NCBI GenBank assembly: GCA_035695765.1
Contig: DASRRI010000134.1
Location: 1 to 64,000 of the forward strand
DNA length: 64,000 nt
From: Dongia_A sp035695765
GTDB lineage: Bacteria; Pseudomonadota; Alphaproteobacteria; Dongiales; Dongiaceae
Reading direction: 5' to 3'
The translations under genes and the position numbers were made by a program. The notes below the pieces were generated by a model, which saw nothing but the letters and a program-made list of their open reading frames with translations, ran no database searches and was not told the DNA's origin. Below, in pieces: positions 8,858 to 16,120 of the stretch. The number at the start of each line of letters is the position of its first letter. The first letter of the stretch is position 1.

Positions 8858-10495
8858 ATGATCAAAGGGTCAGATCTGCTGGTGGCGGCGCTGGAGAATG
8901 AGGGCGTCGAGCGGATTTTCGGCGTTCCGGGCGAGGAGAATCTCGACGTCGTCGAAGCGCTGCGCAAGTCGCGTATCGAGCTCGTGGTGACGCGGCACGA
9001 ACAGGCGGCGGCCTTCATGGCGGCGACCCATGGCCGGCTGACCGGGCGTCCGGGCGTGTGCATCAGCACCCTTGGCCCCGGCGCGCTCAACTTCACCACC
9101 GGCGCGGCTTATGCCCATCTCGGCGCCATGCCGATGATCATGCTGACAGGCCAGAAGGGCATCCTCTTTAGCCGGCAGGCGCGGTTCCAGATCGTCGACA
9201 TCATCGCCGCCATGAAGCCGATCACCAAGATGGCGCGCCAGATCGTGAGCGGCGCCAGCATCCCGACCCTGGTGCGCGATGCCTTCCGTGTCGCGATGGA
9301 AGAACGGCCAGGCCCCGTCCTGCTGGAGCTGCCCGAAGATATCGCTGGCGAGGAGATCAAGGACGTACCGCTGGTGCCGCCCCATGAAGTTCCGGTGCCG
9401 GTTGCGCATCCGGCTGCCCTCGAGCGTGCGACGCAGATGCTGCTGGCGGCCAAGCGGCCGCTGATGATGGCGGGCGCTGCTGCCAACCGCCCGCGCCTGA
9501 CCGAGGGCCTGTCGGAGTTCGTGCGCCGCACGCGCCTGCCGTTCTTCAATACCCAGATGGGCAAGGGCGCGATCGCCGGCGGTTCCAAGCTCTACATGGG
9601 GACGGCGGCCCTCAGCGAGCGCGACTATGTGCACCGCGCCATCGACCGCGCCGACGTGATTCTATCGGTCGGCCACGACACGGTGGAAAAGCCGCCGTTC
9701 CTGATGGGGCCGAAGGGCCCGAAGGTCATTCATGTCGGCTTCACCCCGGCACATGTGGAGCAGGTATTCTATCCCCATGCCGAGCTGGTGGGCGACGTGG
9801 GGCCGAGTCTCGCGCTGCTCGCCGACCGGATCGAGGGCAGGCTCAACATCGACCCCGCCTTCGCCACATTGCGCGACGAGATCCTGGCGAAGATCCAGGA
9901 CCGCGCGGAGGAAGCGCGCTTTCCCCTGACGCCGCAACGCATCGTCCACGATGTGCGTGCCGTCATGCCGGAAGATGGCATGGTCTGCCTCGACAATGGC
10001 ATGTACAAGATCTGGTTCGCGCGCAACTACCGCACGCACGTGGCAAATACTCTGCTGCTCGACAATGCGCTGGCGACCATGGGCGCGGGGCTGCCATCCG
10101 CCATGATGGCGGCGATGCTCTATCCGGCGCGGCGCGTGCTCAGCGTCTGCGGCGATGGCGGCTTCATGATGAACAGCCAGGAGATGGAGACAGCCGTGCG
10201 GCTGAAGCTCAATCTCGTGGTGCTGATCCTGGAGGACAATGCCTATGGCATGATCCGTTGGAAGCAGGCGGTCGATAAGTTCCCGGATTTCGGCCTCGGC
10301 TTCGGCAATCCGGACTTCGTGAAATACGCCGAATCATACGGCGCCAAAGGCCGCCGCGTGGGCGATGCCGACGGACTCGCGCCGGCACTCGAGGCCGCGT
10401 TCCGGGAAGGCGGCGTCCAGCTGGTGGTCGCGCCGATCGATTACAGCGAAAATGTCCGCGTGCTGGTGGAAGAGCTGGCGAAGAGCATGGGGTAA
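8858..10495 (+). CDS. Thiamine-diphosphate enzyme, acetolactate synthase (AlsS/catabolic-like)
   Basis: A 545-residue ThDP-dependent enzyme with the three-domain POX/AHAS layout. The catalytic Glu is E48 in TRHEQAAAFMA. The ThDP-Mg motif starts GDGGFMMN (residues 432-439) and ends EDNAYGM. Sequences such as FGNPDFVKYAESYGAKG and the closing IDYSEN are close to the FAD-independent catabolic acetolactate synthase AlsS, which makes 2-acetolactate from two pyruvates. No ilvN-type regulatory subunit or acetolactate decarboxylase gene is adjacent. A related ThDP carboligase activity remains possible. The gene stands alone, divergent from exported paralog 1. Confidence 0.8.
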   Translation: MIKGSDLLVAALENEGVERIFGVPGEENLDVVEALRKSRIELVVTRHEQAAAFMAATHGRLTGRPGVCISTLGPGALNFTTGAAYAHLGAMPMIMLTGQKGILFSRQARFQIVDIIAAMKPITKMARQIVSGASIPTLVRDAFRVAMEERPGPVLLELPEDIAGEEIKDVPLVPPHEVPVPVAHPAALERATQMLLAAKRPLMMAGAAANRPRLTEGLSEFVRRTRLPFFNTQMGKGAIAGGSKLYMGTAALSERDYVHRAIDRADVILSVGHDTVEKPPFLMGPKGPKVIHVGFTPAHVEQVFYPHAELVGDVGPSLALLADRIEGRLNIDPAFATLRDEILAKIQDRAEEARFPLTPQRIVHDVRAVMPEDGMVCLDNGMYKIWFARNYRTHVANTLLLDNALATMGAGLPSAMMAAMLYPARRVLSVCGDGGFMMNSQEMETAVRLKLNLVVLILEDNAYGMIRWKQAVDKFPDFGLGFGNPDFVKYAESYGAKGRRVGDADGLAPALEAAFREGGVQLVVAPIDYSENVRVLVEELAKSMG

Positions 10496-10545
10496 GCGGA
10501 GAGCATCTTCTCACCACTGATGGCGCACGCGCGTATCCATGACCG

Positions 10546-10586
10546 AAAAAATGGCCGCGGCGGGGATTGACTTCCCCGGCCGCGGC
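10546..10586 (-). terminator. Rho-independent terminator for exported paralog 2
   Basis: On the minus strand, a GC-rich stem (GCCGCGGCCGGGGA pairing with TCCCC-GCCGCGGC, one bulge, short loop) is followed by six T residues. It lies 26 bases after the stop at 10612. This is the best intrinsic terminator in the window. Confidence 0.8.
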
Positions 10587-10611
10587 TCTGCAATCCGTGC
10601 CGGATGACGAC

Positions 10612-11385
10612 CTATTGCATGCCCAACGACTGCTTGGCGTTGCCAAGCTCCGCCATGCAGGCGTCTTCCTGGCCCGCATCCGCGTAGCGCTGCGCGCTCT
10701 CGAGCGAGGCAAGTGCTGCCGCGCGGCCGCCGGCCGTCGTGTTCATCGTGCCGGCGCGCGACGTTTCGGTGATGGTTGGCGAGATCGTGCTGTCGCCCGA
10801 CTTGATTGGGTCGGCCGTGCCGGCGGCCATCGGGTTGGTGCCATCTGCAGCATTGCCGGTGCCGACGCCGGGTGTTGTGGTGGTCGGCGTGCCGGAGCTC
10901 TGCGCCATGGTGCCGGTCGTTGTCGGCTGCTCCGCGCTTGGGTTGGTTGCGTCGGCAGTTCCCGCGGCCATTGGATTGGTGCCATCCGCAGCATTGCCGG
11001 TACCGACGCCGGGTACCGTCGTGGTGGAACTGCTGGGGCCTTCGGCCACGGTGCCGCTGCCGGTCGTGGCGGGCTGGTCGACGCCTGGACTGCCGGAGCT
11101 ATCGGCGGTGCCGGCAGCCATCGGATTGGTGCCGTCCGCAGCGTTGCCGCCGCCGGCGCTGGGTGCGGTGGGCGGCACCGCGCTGGTGCCGTTTTCGTTG
11201 GTGGCCGTCTGGTCATTATCCATGGTCGTGCCGGTGCTGGCGCCCACGTCTGTGCTGGAAGTCGTGCCGAGCTGCTGCTGCAGCGCCTGCACCTCCGTTG
11301 CGCATGTGCCCGCGGCGCTGGCCGAGCCGGCAGCCAGCAGGAAACTGGCGCCGATGCCGAACGCGAGTGCTACTTTATGTGTCAT
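10612..11385 (-). CDS. Exported two-Cys protein, paralog 2 of 3, with internal repeats (257 aa)
   Basis: A signal peptide (residues 1-25, ending SASAA) leads into GTCATEVQALQQQL (Cys28). A 200-residue linker rich in Thr, Gly, Ala and Ser follows, with GNAADGTNPMAAGTAD three times at 47- and 50-residue spacing. The C-terminal block is LESAQRYADAGQEDACMAEL and ends QSLGMQ, with Cys243 again 15 residues from the end. I chose the ATG at 11385 (GGAGAGG upstream) over a longer frame starting at 11415, because it places the signal peptide at the N-terminus. Function unknown. Confidence 0.8.
   Translation of the reverse strand: MTHKVALAFGIGASFLLAAGSASAAGTCATEVQALQQQLGTTSSTDVGASTGTTMDNDQTATNENGTSAVPPTAPSAGGGNAADGTNPMAAGTADSSGSPGVDQPATTGSGTVAEGPSSSTTTVPGVGTGNAADGTNPMAAGTADATNPSAEQPTTTGTMAQSSGTPTTTTPGVGTGNAADGTNPMAAGTADPIKSGDSTISPTITETSRAGTMNTTAGGRAAALASLESAQRYADAGQEDACMAELGNAKQSLGMQ
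10817..11163 (-). repeat. Three in-frame repeats inside exported paralog 2
   Basis: Three copies of a roughly 56-base unit start at 10817, 10958 and 11108 (plus-strand coordinates), separated by 141 and 150 bases, both multiples of three. Each encodes the block GNAADGTNPMAAGTAD. The spacers differ in sequence but keep the same Thr/Ser/Gly bias. The pattern fits expansion by in-frame recombination. Confidence 0.85.
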
Positions 11386-11603
11386 GAAATCCTCTCCACT
11401 GTTGCCGCCAGCCATGTGCCCGCAAAATGCGTGCGCTCGCCCTGGCGTTATTGGACAAACAGCGAAGCAACTGAAACGTACCGGAATGCGGTTCTTAAAT
11501 TAATGTGATCGCGGCGCGGCAACCGGCCGCAGCCGCAGATTGGCGTGCTCGAATCGGGATACAACAACGCAGGCACCATCGTGTTGCGACAGCCGGTACC
11601 TGC

Positions 11604-12020
11604 TTAGTTGCGGTTATCGAACTCGATCCGCTGCTGCTGTTCCGAGCCATGCTGGCCGCCCGTCGCGGCATTGTTGTCGACGGTAGAGGCCACGCGCTGT
11701 TCCTGGCGCACATAGAGGATGACACAGGGTGTGCCGCTGAGGCCCTGGCAGCCGCGCAGCGCTGGGATCGAGTAGTTCGACGTCATGCAGGCGATGTCGT
11801 CGCACCAAGTGTAGAACGAATTGCGCCCGTCCGGCGAGACCGCGAAGGCGCCCGGGCGCGTCACCTTCACTGTGCGCAGGTATTTCGTGACCTCGCCCTG
11901 CGTTGCCGGGCTAAGGCCGATGGGCGTGGCCGGCACGGGCGCTTGGGCCTGCGTCGCACAACCGGCGAGCAGGAGGGCGAGCAACGCGGCGGCCGTGAGG
12001 ATCGTCGAATGCTGTGTCAC
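11604..12020 (-). CDS. Small lipoprotein of unknown function (138 aa)
   Basis: The frame is open upstream, but a GTG at 12020 gives a textbook lipoprotein start: a short N-terminus, a hydrophobic core and lipobox LLAGC with Cys21. AGGGA lies about nine bases before it. The mature part has a conserved-looking core, TWCDDIACMTSN then GCQGLSGTPCVILYVRQEQR, with four Cys residues that may form disulfides, and ends in a Gln/Asn-rich tail. I recognise no named domain. It lies between exported paralog 2 and the cyclase gene, divergent from the latter. Confidence 0.7.
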   Translation of the reverse strand: MTQHSTILTAAALLALLLAGCATQAQAPVPATPIGLSPATQGEVTKYLRTVKVTRPGAFAVSPDGRNSFYTWCDDIACMTSNYSIPALRGCQGLSGTPCVILYVRQEQRVASTVDNNAATGGQHGSEQQQRIEFDNRN

Positions 12021-12183
12021 GATGAAATGTCCCTGATTGCGGAATGACAATGAGCCTTGTTCTCCGCCCAGCCTAGCGGACGCATCACGTTTCCGGGAAG
12101 TGACCTGGTTCATTGCCGGCAATTGAAGCCGCCGCGAGCTTGCCATAAAGTGCGGTCCTGCGCGCGACGGGGGGTCGTGTATC

Positions 12184-13797
12184 ATGACAATCTCGACGGA
12201 ATCAAAGGCCGCGGTCTCGGAAAGCCGGATCGGCGGGCGGCTGCTCATCATGCTGGTCCTGGTGATGCTGGCCGGCCTGCCGGTGGCGGTGTGGCTCGAC
12301 CTCAGCAGCCTGTCGCAGAACCTGCTGCGGCGGCAGGCGCAGGATCTGAGCTCGCTTATCACCAGTATCCGCTCATATTACGCGACCAACGTGGTGGGGC
12401 GCGTGCTGGCTGCCCACGCCAGCGGCGTCACCGATGCGACCCAGGTCACCAACGACTATGCCAACGTGCCGGGGGCGATCCCGATTCCCGCCACCCTGTC
12501 GCTGGAGCTGGGCAAGGTGATCAGCGAGCAGCAGGCCAACATCGCCTACCGCTTCGTCTCCGATTTGCCGTTCAAGGGCCGCGCGACCCATCCGATGGAT
12601 GGGTTCGAAACCGGCGCGCTCGCCAGCCTGCGCGCCAATGCGAAGCAGACCATCACGGACGTTTCGCGCACCGGCTTCACCAACACCTTCCGGCTGGTGA
12701 CGCCGGTGGTGATGGCGGAGGCCTGCGTCAAGTGCCACAACTCCCATCCGGAGAGCCCGAAGCACGATTGGAAAGTGGGCGACGTGCGCGCGATCCAGGA
12801 AGTGACCATCACCCAGCCCTTCGCCGGCAATATCTTTGCCTTCAAATACCTGCTGGCCTATTTCTTTTTCGTCGCCACGCTCGGCATCACCTTCATCGTG
12901 ATGCAGCGCCGGCAGGCGAGCCTCATCCGCGCCTTCAACCGCGAGCTGGAGGCCGCCAACGAATTCCTCGCCAGCATCTCCATGAAGATCTCGCGCTATC
13001 TCTCGCCGCAGATCTACAAGAGCATTTTCAGCGGCCAGAAGGACGTGGTGGTCCATACCGAGCGCAAGCGCCTCACCATCTTCTTCTCCGACATCAAGGA
13101 TTTCACTGCGACCACCGAGCGCCTGCAGCCGGAGGCGCTGACCGAGATGCTGAACGAATATCTGACCGAGATGTCCACCATTGCGCTCAAGCATGGCGGC
13201 ACAGTCGACAAGTTCATCGGCGATGCGATCCTCGTCTTCTTCGGCGATCCGGAGACCAAGGGGCCGGTGGAGGATGCAAAGGCGTGCTTGCGCATGGCGA
13301 TGGACATGCAGCGGCGCCTGGGTGAGCTCAAATCCAAATGGCGCGGCGAGGGGACGGAGGAGCCGTTCGTGGTGCGCATGGGCATCAATACCGGCTATTG
13401 CAATGTCGGTAATTTCGGCAGCAACGACCGCCTCGACTACACCATCATCGGTGCCGAGGCGAACCTCGCCGCGCGGCTGCAGAGCATCGCGGAAGGCGGC
13501 AAGATCGTGATCAGCTACGAGACCTACGCCCTGGTGCAAGACATCGTGGTGGCATCCGCGATGGCGCCCATCACCATGAAGGGCATCAGGCGCGAGGTGG
13601 TGCCGTACGAAGTGGAGGCCCTCATCGAAGGCACCGACCGGAAAGCGCGCATCTTGAGCGAGCATCTCGCGGGCCTCGACCTCCATCTCGATCTCGGCCA
13701 GCTCGCCCCCGCTGAACGCACCCGCGTGCGCGAAGCGTTGAAGGAAGCCATGGCGGCTCTAGACGCGACGGGAGAGAAGGCGGGGGCGACCGGCTAA
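12184..13797 (+). CDS. Membrane adenylate cyclase with periplasmic DUF3365 heme-sensor domain
   Basis: A 537-residue receptor cyclase. Membrane segments lie at about 18-39 and 219-240 and enclose a periplasmic Tll0287-like (DUF3365) domain with a c-type heme motif, CVKCH, at 181-185. The cytoplasmic class III cyclase domain (about 295-470) has metal-binding Asp in FSDIKDF (D303) and GDAIL (D347), the purine-selecting pair K343 and D418 typical of adenylate cyclases, and transition-state residues N427 and R431 in ANLAARL. It should make cAMP in response to redox state, NO, CO or another heme ligand. The flanking genes encode an exported lipoprotein and two-Cys proteins. No cAMP receptor gene is nearby. 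Confidence 0.88.
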   Translation: MTISTESKAAVSESRIGGRLLIMLVLVMLAGLPVAVWLDLSSLSQNLLRRQAQDLSSLITSIRSYYATNVVGRVLAAHASGVTDATQVTNDYANVPGAIPIPATLSLELGKVISEQQANIAYRFVSDLPFKGRATHPMDGFETGALASLRANAKQTITDVSRTGFTNTFRLVTPVVMAEACVKCHNSHPESPKHDWKVGDVRAIQEVTITQPFAGNIFAFKYLLAYFFFVATLGITFIVMQRRQASLIRAFNRELEAANEFLASISMKISRYLSPQIYKSIFSGQKDVVVHTERKRLTIFFSDIKDFTATTERLQPEALTEMLNEYLTEMSTIALKHGGTVDKFIGDAILVFFGDPETKGPVEDAKACLRMAMDMQRRLGELKSKWRGEGTEEPFVVRMGINTGYCNVGNFGSNDRLDYTIIGAEANLAARLQSIAEGGKIVISYETYALVQDIVVASAMAPITMKGIRREVVPYEVEALIEGTDRKARILSEHLAGLDLHLDLGQLAPAERTRVREALKEAMAALDATGEKAGATG

Positions 13798-13853
13798 GCT
13801 GCTGCGCCACCCCGCCATCAAGCGCGATGTTGCGCCCGCCGCCCAGCTTCATC

Positions 13854-13878
13854 GCGGCCTCCTATATCGCGAGGCCGC
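13854..13878. terminator. Stem-loop between convergent cyclase and paralog 3 genes
   Basis: GCGGCCTC pairs perfectly with GAGGCCGC across a 9-base loop, midway between the stops of the two convergent genes. No T-run follows on either strand, so it may block RNA decay or transcription only weakly. Confidence 0.4.
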
Positions 13879-13931
13879 ATCCTCTGCCGCGATGGTCCCG
13901 CCGCTTTTCGTCAACCCGCGATGCGCCCCGC

Positions 13932-14477
13932 TTATTGCTGGCCGAGCTGGCTCTTTGCTTGGTTCACTTCTTTCATGCAGCCCTCTTCATCGCCCGCCTG
14001 GTCGAACGCCTGCGCCCGCGCCAGCGATTGCGACGCAGCGTCCGGGTCAGGCACGGCAGCGGCGCTGGTGACGGGCCCGGTCTGCGGCATTGTCGAATCC
14101 TGTGGCGCGGTCTCGGCCGGCACGCCGCCGGCGCCGCCCTCGGCCACTACGCCGCCGGTGGCATCTGTCCCGTTCGGGGCCGGAATCGGCTCCGACCCTG
14201 CATTGGCCGTCGTTCCGCTCTTGGCGGCTGGCATCGGAATCTTGCCCGGCGCCGGGACTGTGCCGCCCGGCGTCCCGCTGCTGGTCGTGCCCTCCGCGTT
14301 GGTCGCAGCTTCCTGGTTGGCGTTGAGCTCGTCGGTTGGGCCGCCCGCGACCGTGCCTATGCTGGCGATGGTCTTCTGCAAGGCCTGGATCTCTGCGCTG
14401 CAGGTCCCCGCCTGCGCGCCGCCCGCCGCCAGCATCACGCCGGCGCCGAGGCCGAGAAGGAGTGCGCATCTGTTCAT
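13932..14477 (-). CDS. Exported two-Cys protein, paralog 3 of 3 (181 aa)
   Basis: Signal peptide (residues 1-23, ending GGAQA), then GTCSAEIQALQKTI with Cys26. A 120-residue Gly/Pro/Ala/Thr-rich linker follows, and the C-terminal block is LARAQAFDQAGDEEGCMKEV and then AKSQLG, with Cys167 exactly 15 residues from the end as in the two paralogs. GGAGG lies seven bases before the ATG at 14477, which I prefer to the ORF's upstream starts. The linker is unlike those of the paralogs apart from composition. Function unknown. Confidence 0.8.
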   Translation of the reverse strand: MNRCALLLGLGAGVMLAAGGAQAGTCSAEIQALQKTIASIGTVAGGPTDELNANQEAATNAEGTTSSGTPGGTVPAPGKIPMPAAKSGTTANAGSEPIPAPNGTDATGGVVAEGGAGGVPAETAPQDSTMPQTGPVTSAAAVPDPDAASQSLARAQAFDQAGDEEGCMKEVNQAKSQLGQQ

Positions 14478-14610
14478 GGCTCGCCTCCGATGTTGCGTGC
14501 CGGCCGAGGGCCAGCAATCTCTTCGCAAACATCAGGGCAGGCCAAGCGTATCAGGGCGAACGGGATACTTTATCGTGATCGCGTGCGACAGCGGGACGCG
14601 TTTCGGGACT

Positions 14611-15252
14611 TCAGCCGGGCTGCGCCTCAGGCCCGTACGGCTGCACCGGATAGCCCGCCCCGATGATCCCGGAAACCCGGTCCGCCCAGCGCGCGATGGC
14701 GGGAAAGCCCGGCAACGGAAATCCGCAATCGCCGGCCAGGTGCGCGTAGGCATAGTTCGCGATGTCCGCGAGGGTGAAGTCATTGCCGCCGAGGAACATG
14801 GTCGTGCCGAGGGCACGCTCCAGCGCGCCGAGCGCCCGCATCGCCGCATCGCGCTTGCCCGGCACCAGCGCCGCATTGACTTCCAGCCGCCCGGCCAAGG
14901 TCCAGAAGCGCAGCGAGCCGATGACCGGCTCCACGTAATACTGCTCGAAGAACAGCCACTGCATCACCTTGGCGCGCGCGAAGCGCCCCTCGGGCGTAGA
15001 GGCGGCGGGCATGAACCGCGTGCCATCCGCCAGATAGCACAGGATCGCATTCGATTCCGCAATCGCGCGCCCATCCTCCAGCTCCAGCACCGGAATGGCG
15101 CCCGCGGGATTGAGCTTCATGAACTCCGGCGTGCGGCTCTCGCCGGCGAAGATCGCGACGGGATGCGAGCGATAGGGCGTGCCGAGCAGGCCGAGAAGGA
15201 CGCGGACTTTCCAGGCGTTCTGGGATGGAGAATATTCGTGCAGCGTCAGCAT
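14611..15252 (-). CDS. Glutathione S-transferase family protein
   Basis: A 213-residue soluble protein with an N-terminal thioredoxin-like GST domain (YSPSQNAWKVRVLLGLLG, then NPAGAIPVLELEDG and IAESNAILCYLA, the cis-Pro and the gamma-Glu-binding ES pair) and an all-helical C-terminal domain with the N-capping motif FTLADIANYAYAH. This is the standard length and layout for bacterial GSTs. It should conjugate glutathione to electrophiles or act as a peroxidase; the substrate is not predictable. Transcribed alone, downstream of the toxin-antitoxin pair on the same strand, 99 bases away. Confidence 0.88.
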   Translation of the reverse strand: MLTLHEYSPSQNAWKVRVLLGLLGTPYRSHPVAIFAGESRTPEFMKLNPAGAIPVLELEDGRAIAESNAILCYLADGTRFMPAASTPEGRFARAKVMQWLFFEQYYVEPVIGSLRFWTLAGRLEVNAALVPGKRDAAMRALGALERALGTTMFLGGNDFTLADIANYAYAHLAGDCGFPLPGFPAIARWADRVSGIIGAGYPVQPYGPEAQPG

Positions 15253-15351
15253 CTTGATCCCCGGGATGGGCGTGTGGACAATCCTAAGGCGATGCGTCGC
15301 ACGCGGCCAGCCGCTTCTTGCGAAAATGCATCAATGCCGCGGCTGTGGTTG

Positions 15352-15777
15352 TCAGCGGTTCACTCTGCGCACGGTCATTGCGTTAATTCTGATGGCGCGC
15401 TTGACCGCATCGAATATCTCAGTCGGCAGAAATCCGAAATGGAACCGGTCGGGCCTTTGGCGCGAGGTTGGGCGCAGGTCAAAGCCGGGCCAGATGAACT
15501 GATTGAGTTCGTCGGTGATGATCCAGGATGGCGCTTCGTCCAATCCCAGGTGCCGCTTCACGGCAAGCGGAAGTTTGACCGCGTGGCGATCGGCGGCCGG
15601 CTGTGTATGCGTGATCGGCACCACCAAGACCGAAGTATCGCCGGCTTCATCCAGTCGCGCGACGACAATGGCGCAGGGCCGATCCTTGCGGCCTTCTTCG
15701 ACGCCCGCTCTGTGCTCGTCATGCCAGAGATACGAATAGGAGATGACCAGGCCCGGCGCCGGTTCCGGCAGGGCCAT
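15352..15777 (-). CDS. PemK/MazF-like toxin of a toxin-antitoxin pair
   Basis: A 141-residue protein with the N-terminal PemK-like beta-barrel features: PAPGLVISYSYLW, then EEGRKDRPCAIVV and VVPITHT. These match the conserved GDI-x-W...RP-x-V...PIT blocks of MazF/PemK endoribonucleases in a divergent form. If it acts like the family, it cleaves RNA and is silenced by its partner. Its ATG lies four bases after the stop of the antitoxin gene. The family assignment is weaker than for classical MazF because the barrel is atypical; a non-toxic PemK-like protein is possible. Confidence 0.6.
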   Translation of the reverse strand: MALPEPAPGLVISYSYLWHDEHRAGVEEGRKDRPCAIVVARLDEAGDTSVLVVPITHTQPAADRHAVKLPLAVKRHLGLDEAPSWIITDELNQFIWPGFDLRPTSRQRPDRFHFGFLPTEIFDAVKRAIRINAMTVRRVNR

Positions 15778-15780
15778 AGG

Positions 15781-16035
15781 TTACTTGGGTTTTCTTAGAC
15801 TGTAGCGCGCCGCCGGTGGAATTTCTGCGCGCGTGATCGCGGCCAGATCATCATCGCTCAGATCTCCCGCGCTGAGACTCCGGCGTTGCGCCTGCTTCAG
15901 GGCGTGGAATTCCTTGGCCGAGAGAATTACAACGGTCTCGCGTCCGTATCGCGTCACGCGCACAGGCTCCGTCAGCGCCTGATCGTGGAAGGCGCCGAAA
16001 TTCTTTTGGACCTCGGTTGCTGGGACCAAAGCCAT
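15781..16035 (-). CDS. Phd/YefM-like antitoxin
   Basis: An 84-residue protein with an N-terminal Phd-type DNA-binding fold (ATEVQKNFGAFHDQAL, then PVRVTRYGRETVVILSAKEF) and a charged tail (AGDLSDDDLAAITRAEIP) that would bind and mask the toxin. AGGAGA seven bases upstream fixes the ATG at 16035. It precedes the toxin gene by only three bases, the usual antitoxin-first order. Autoregulation through the inverted repeats just upstream is likely. Confidence 0.75.
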   Translation of the reverse strand: MALVPATEVQKNFGAFHDQALTEPVRVTRYGRETVVILSAKEFHALKQAQRRSLSAGDLSDDDLAAITRAEIPPAARYSLRKPK

Positions 16036-16046
16036 TGCCCTCTCCT

Positions 16047-16072
16047 TATATGATCCGTAATATAGGGATATT
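16047..16072. promoter_or_regulatory. Overlapping inverted repeats, probable antitoxin operator
   Basis: Two AT-rich inverted repeats sit 12-37 bases upstream of the antitoxin start: TATAT-8 bases-ATATA (16047-16064) and AATAT-AGGG-ATATT (16059-16072). The AT content stands out from the GC-rich surroundings. The position fits a promoter covered by an autorepressing Phd-like antitoxin. Confidence 0.45.
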
Positions 16073-16120
16073 GCGGAAAATCCGCAAGATGCAGAAAAGA
16101 TCGCAACATCAATGTGATAC

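Noticed and set aside
13921..15798. A 625-residue plus-strand frame across paralog 3, the GST and the toxin gene
   Set aside because: It runs antisense through three genes that each have a good start and recognisable features.
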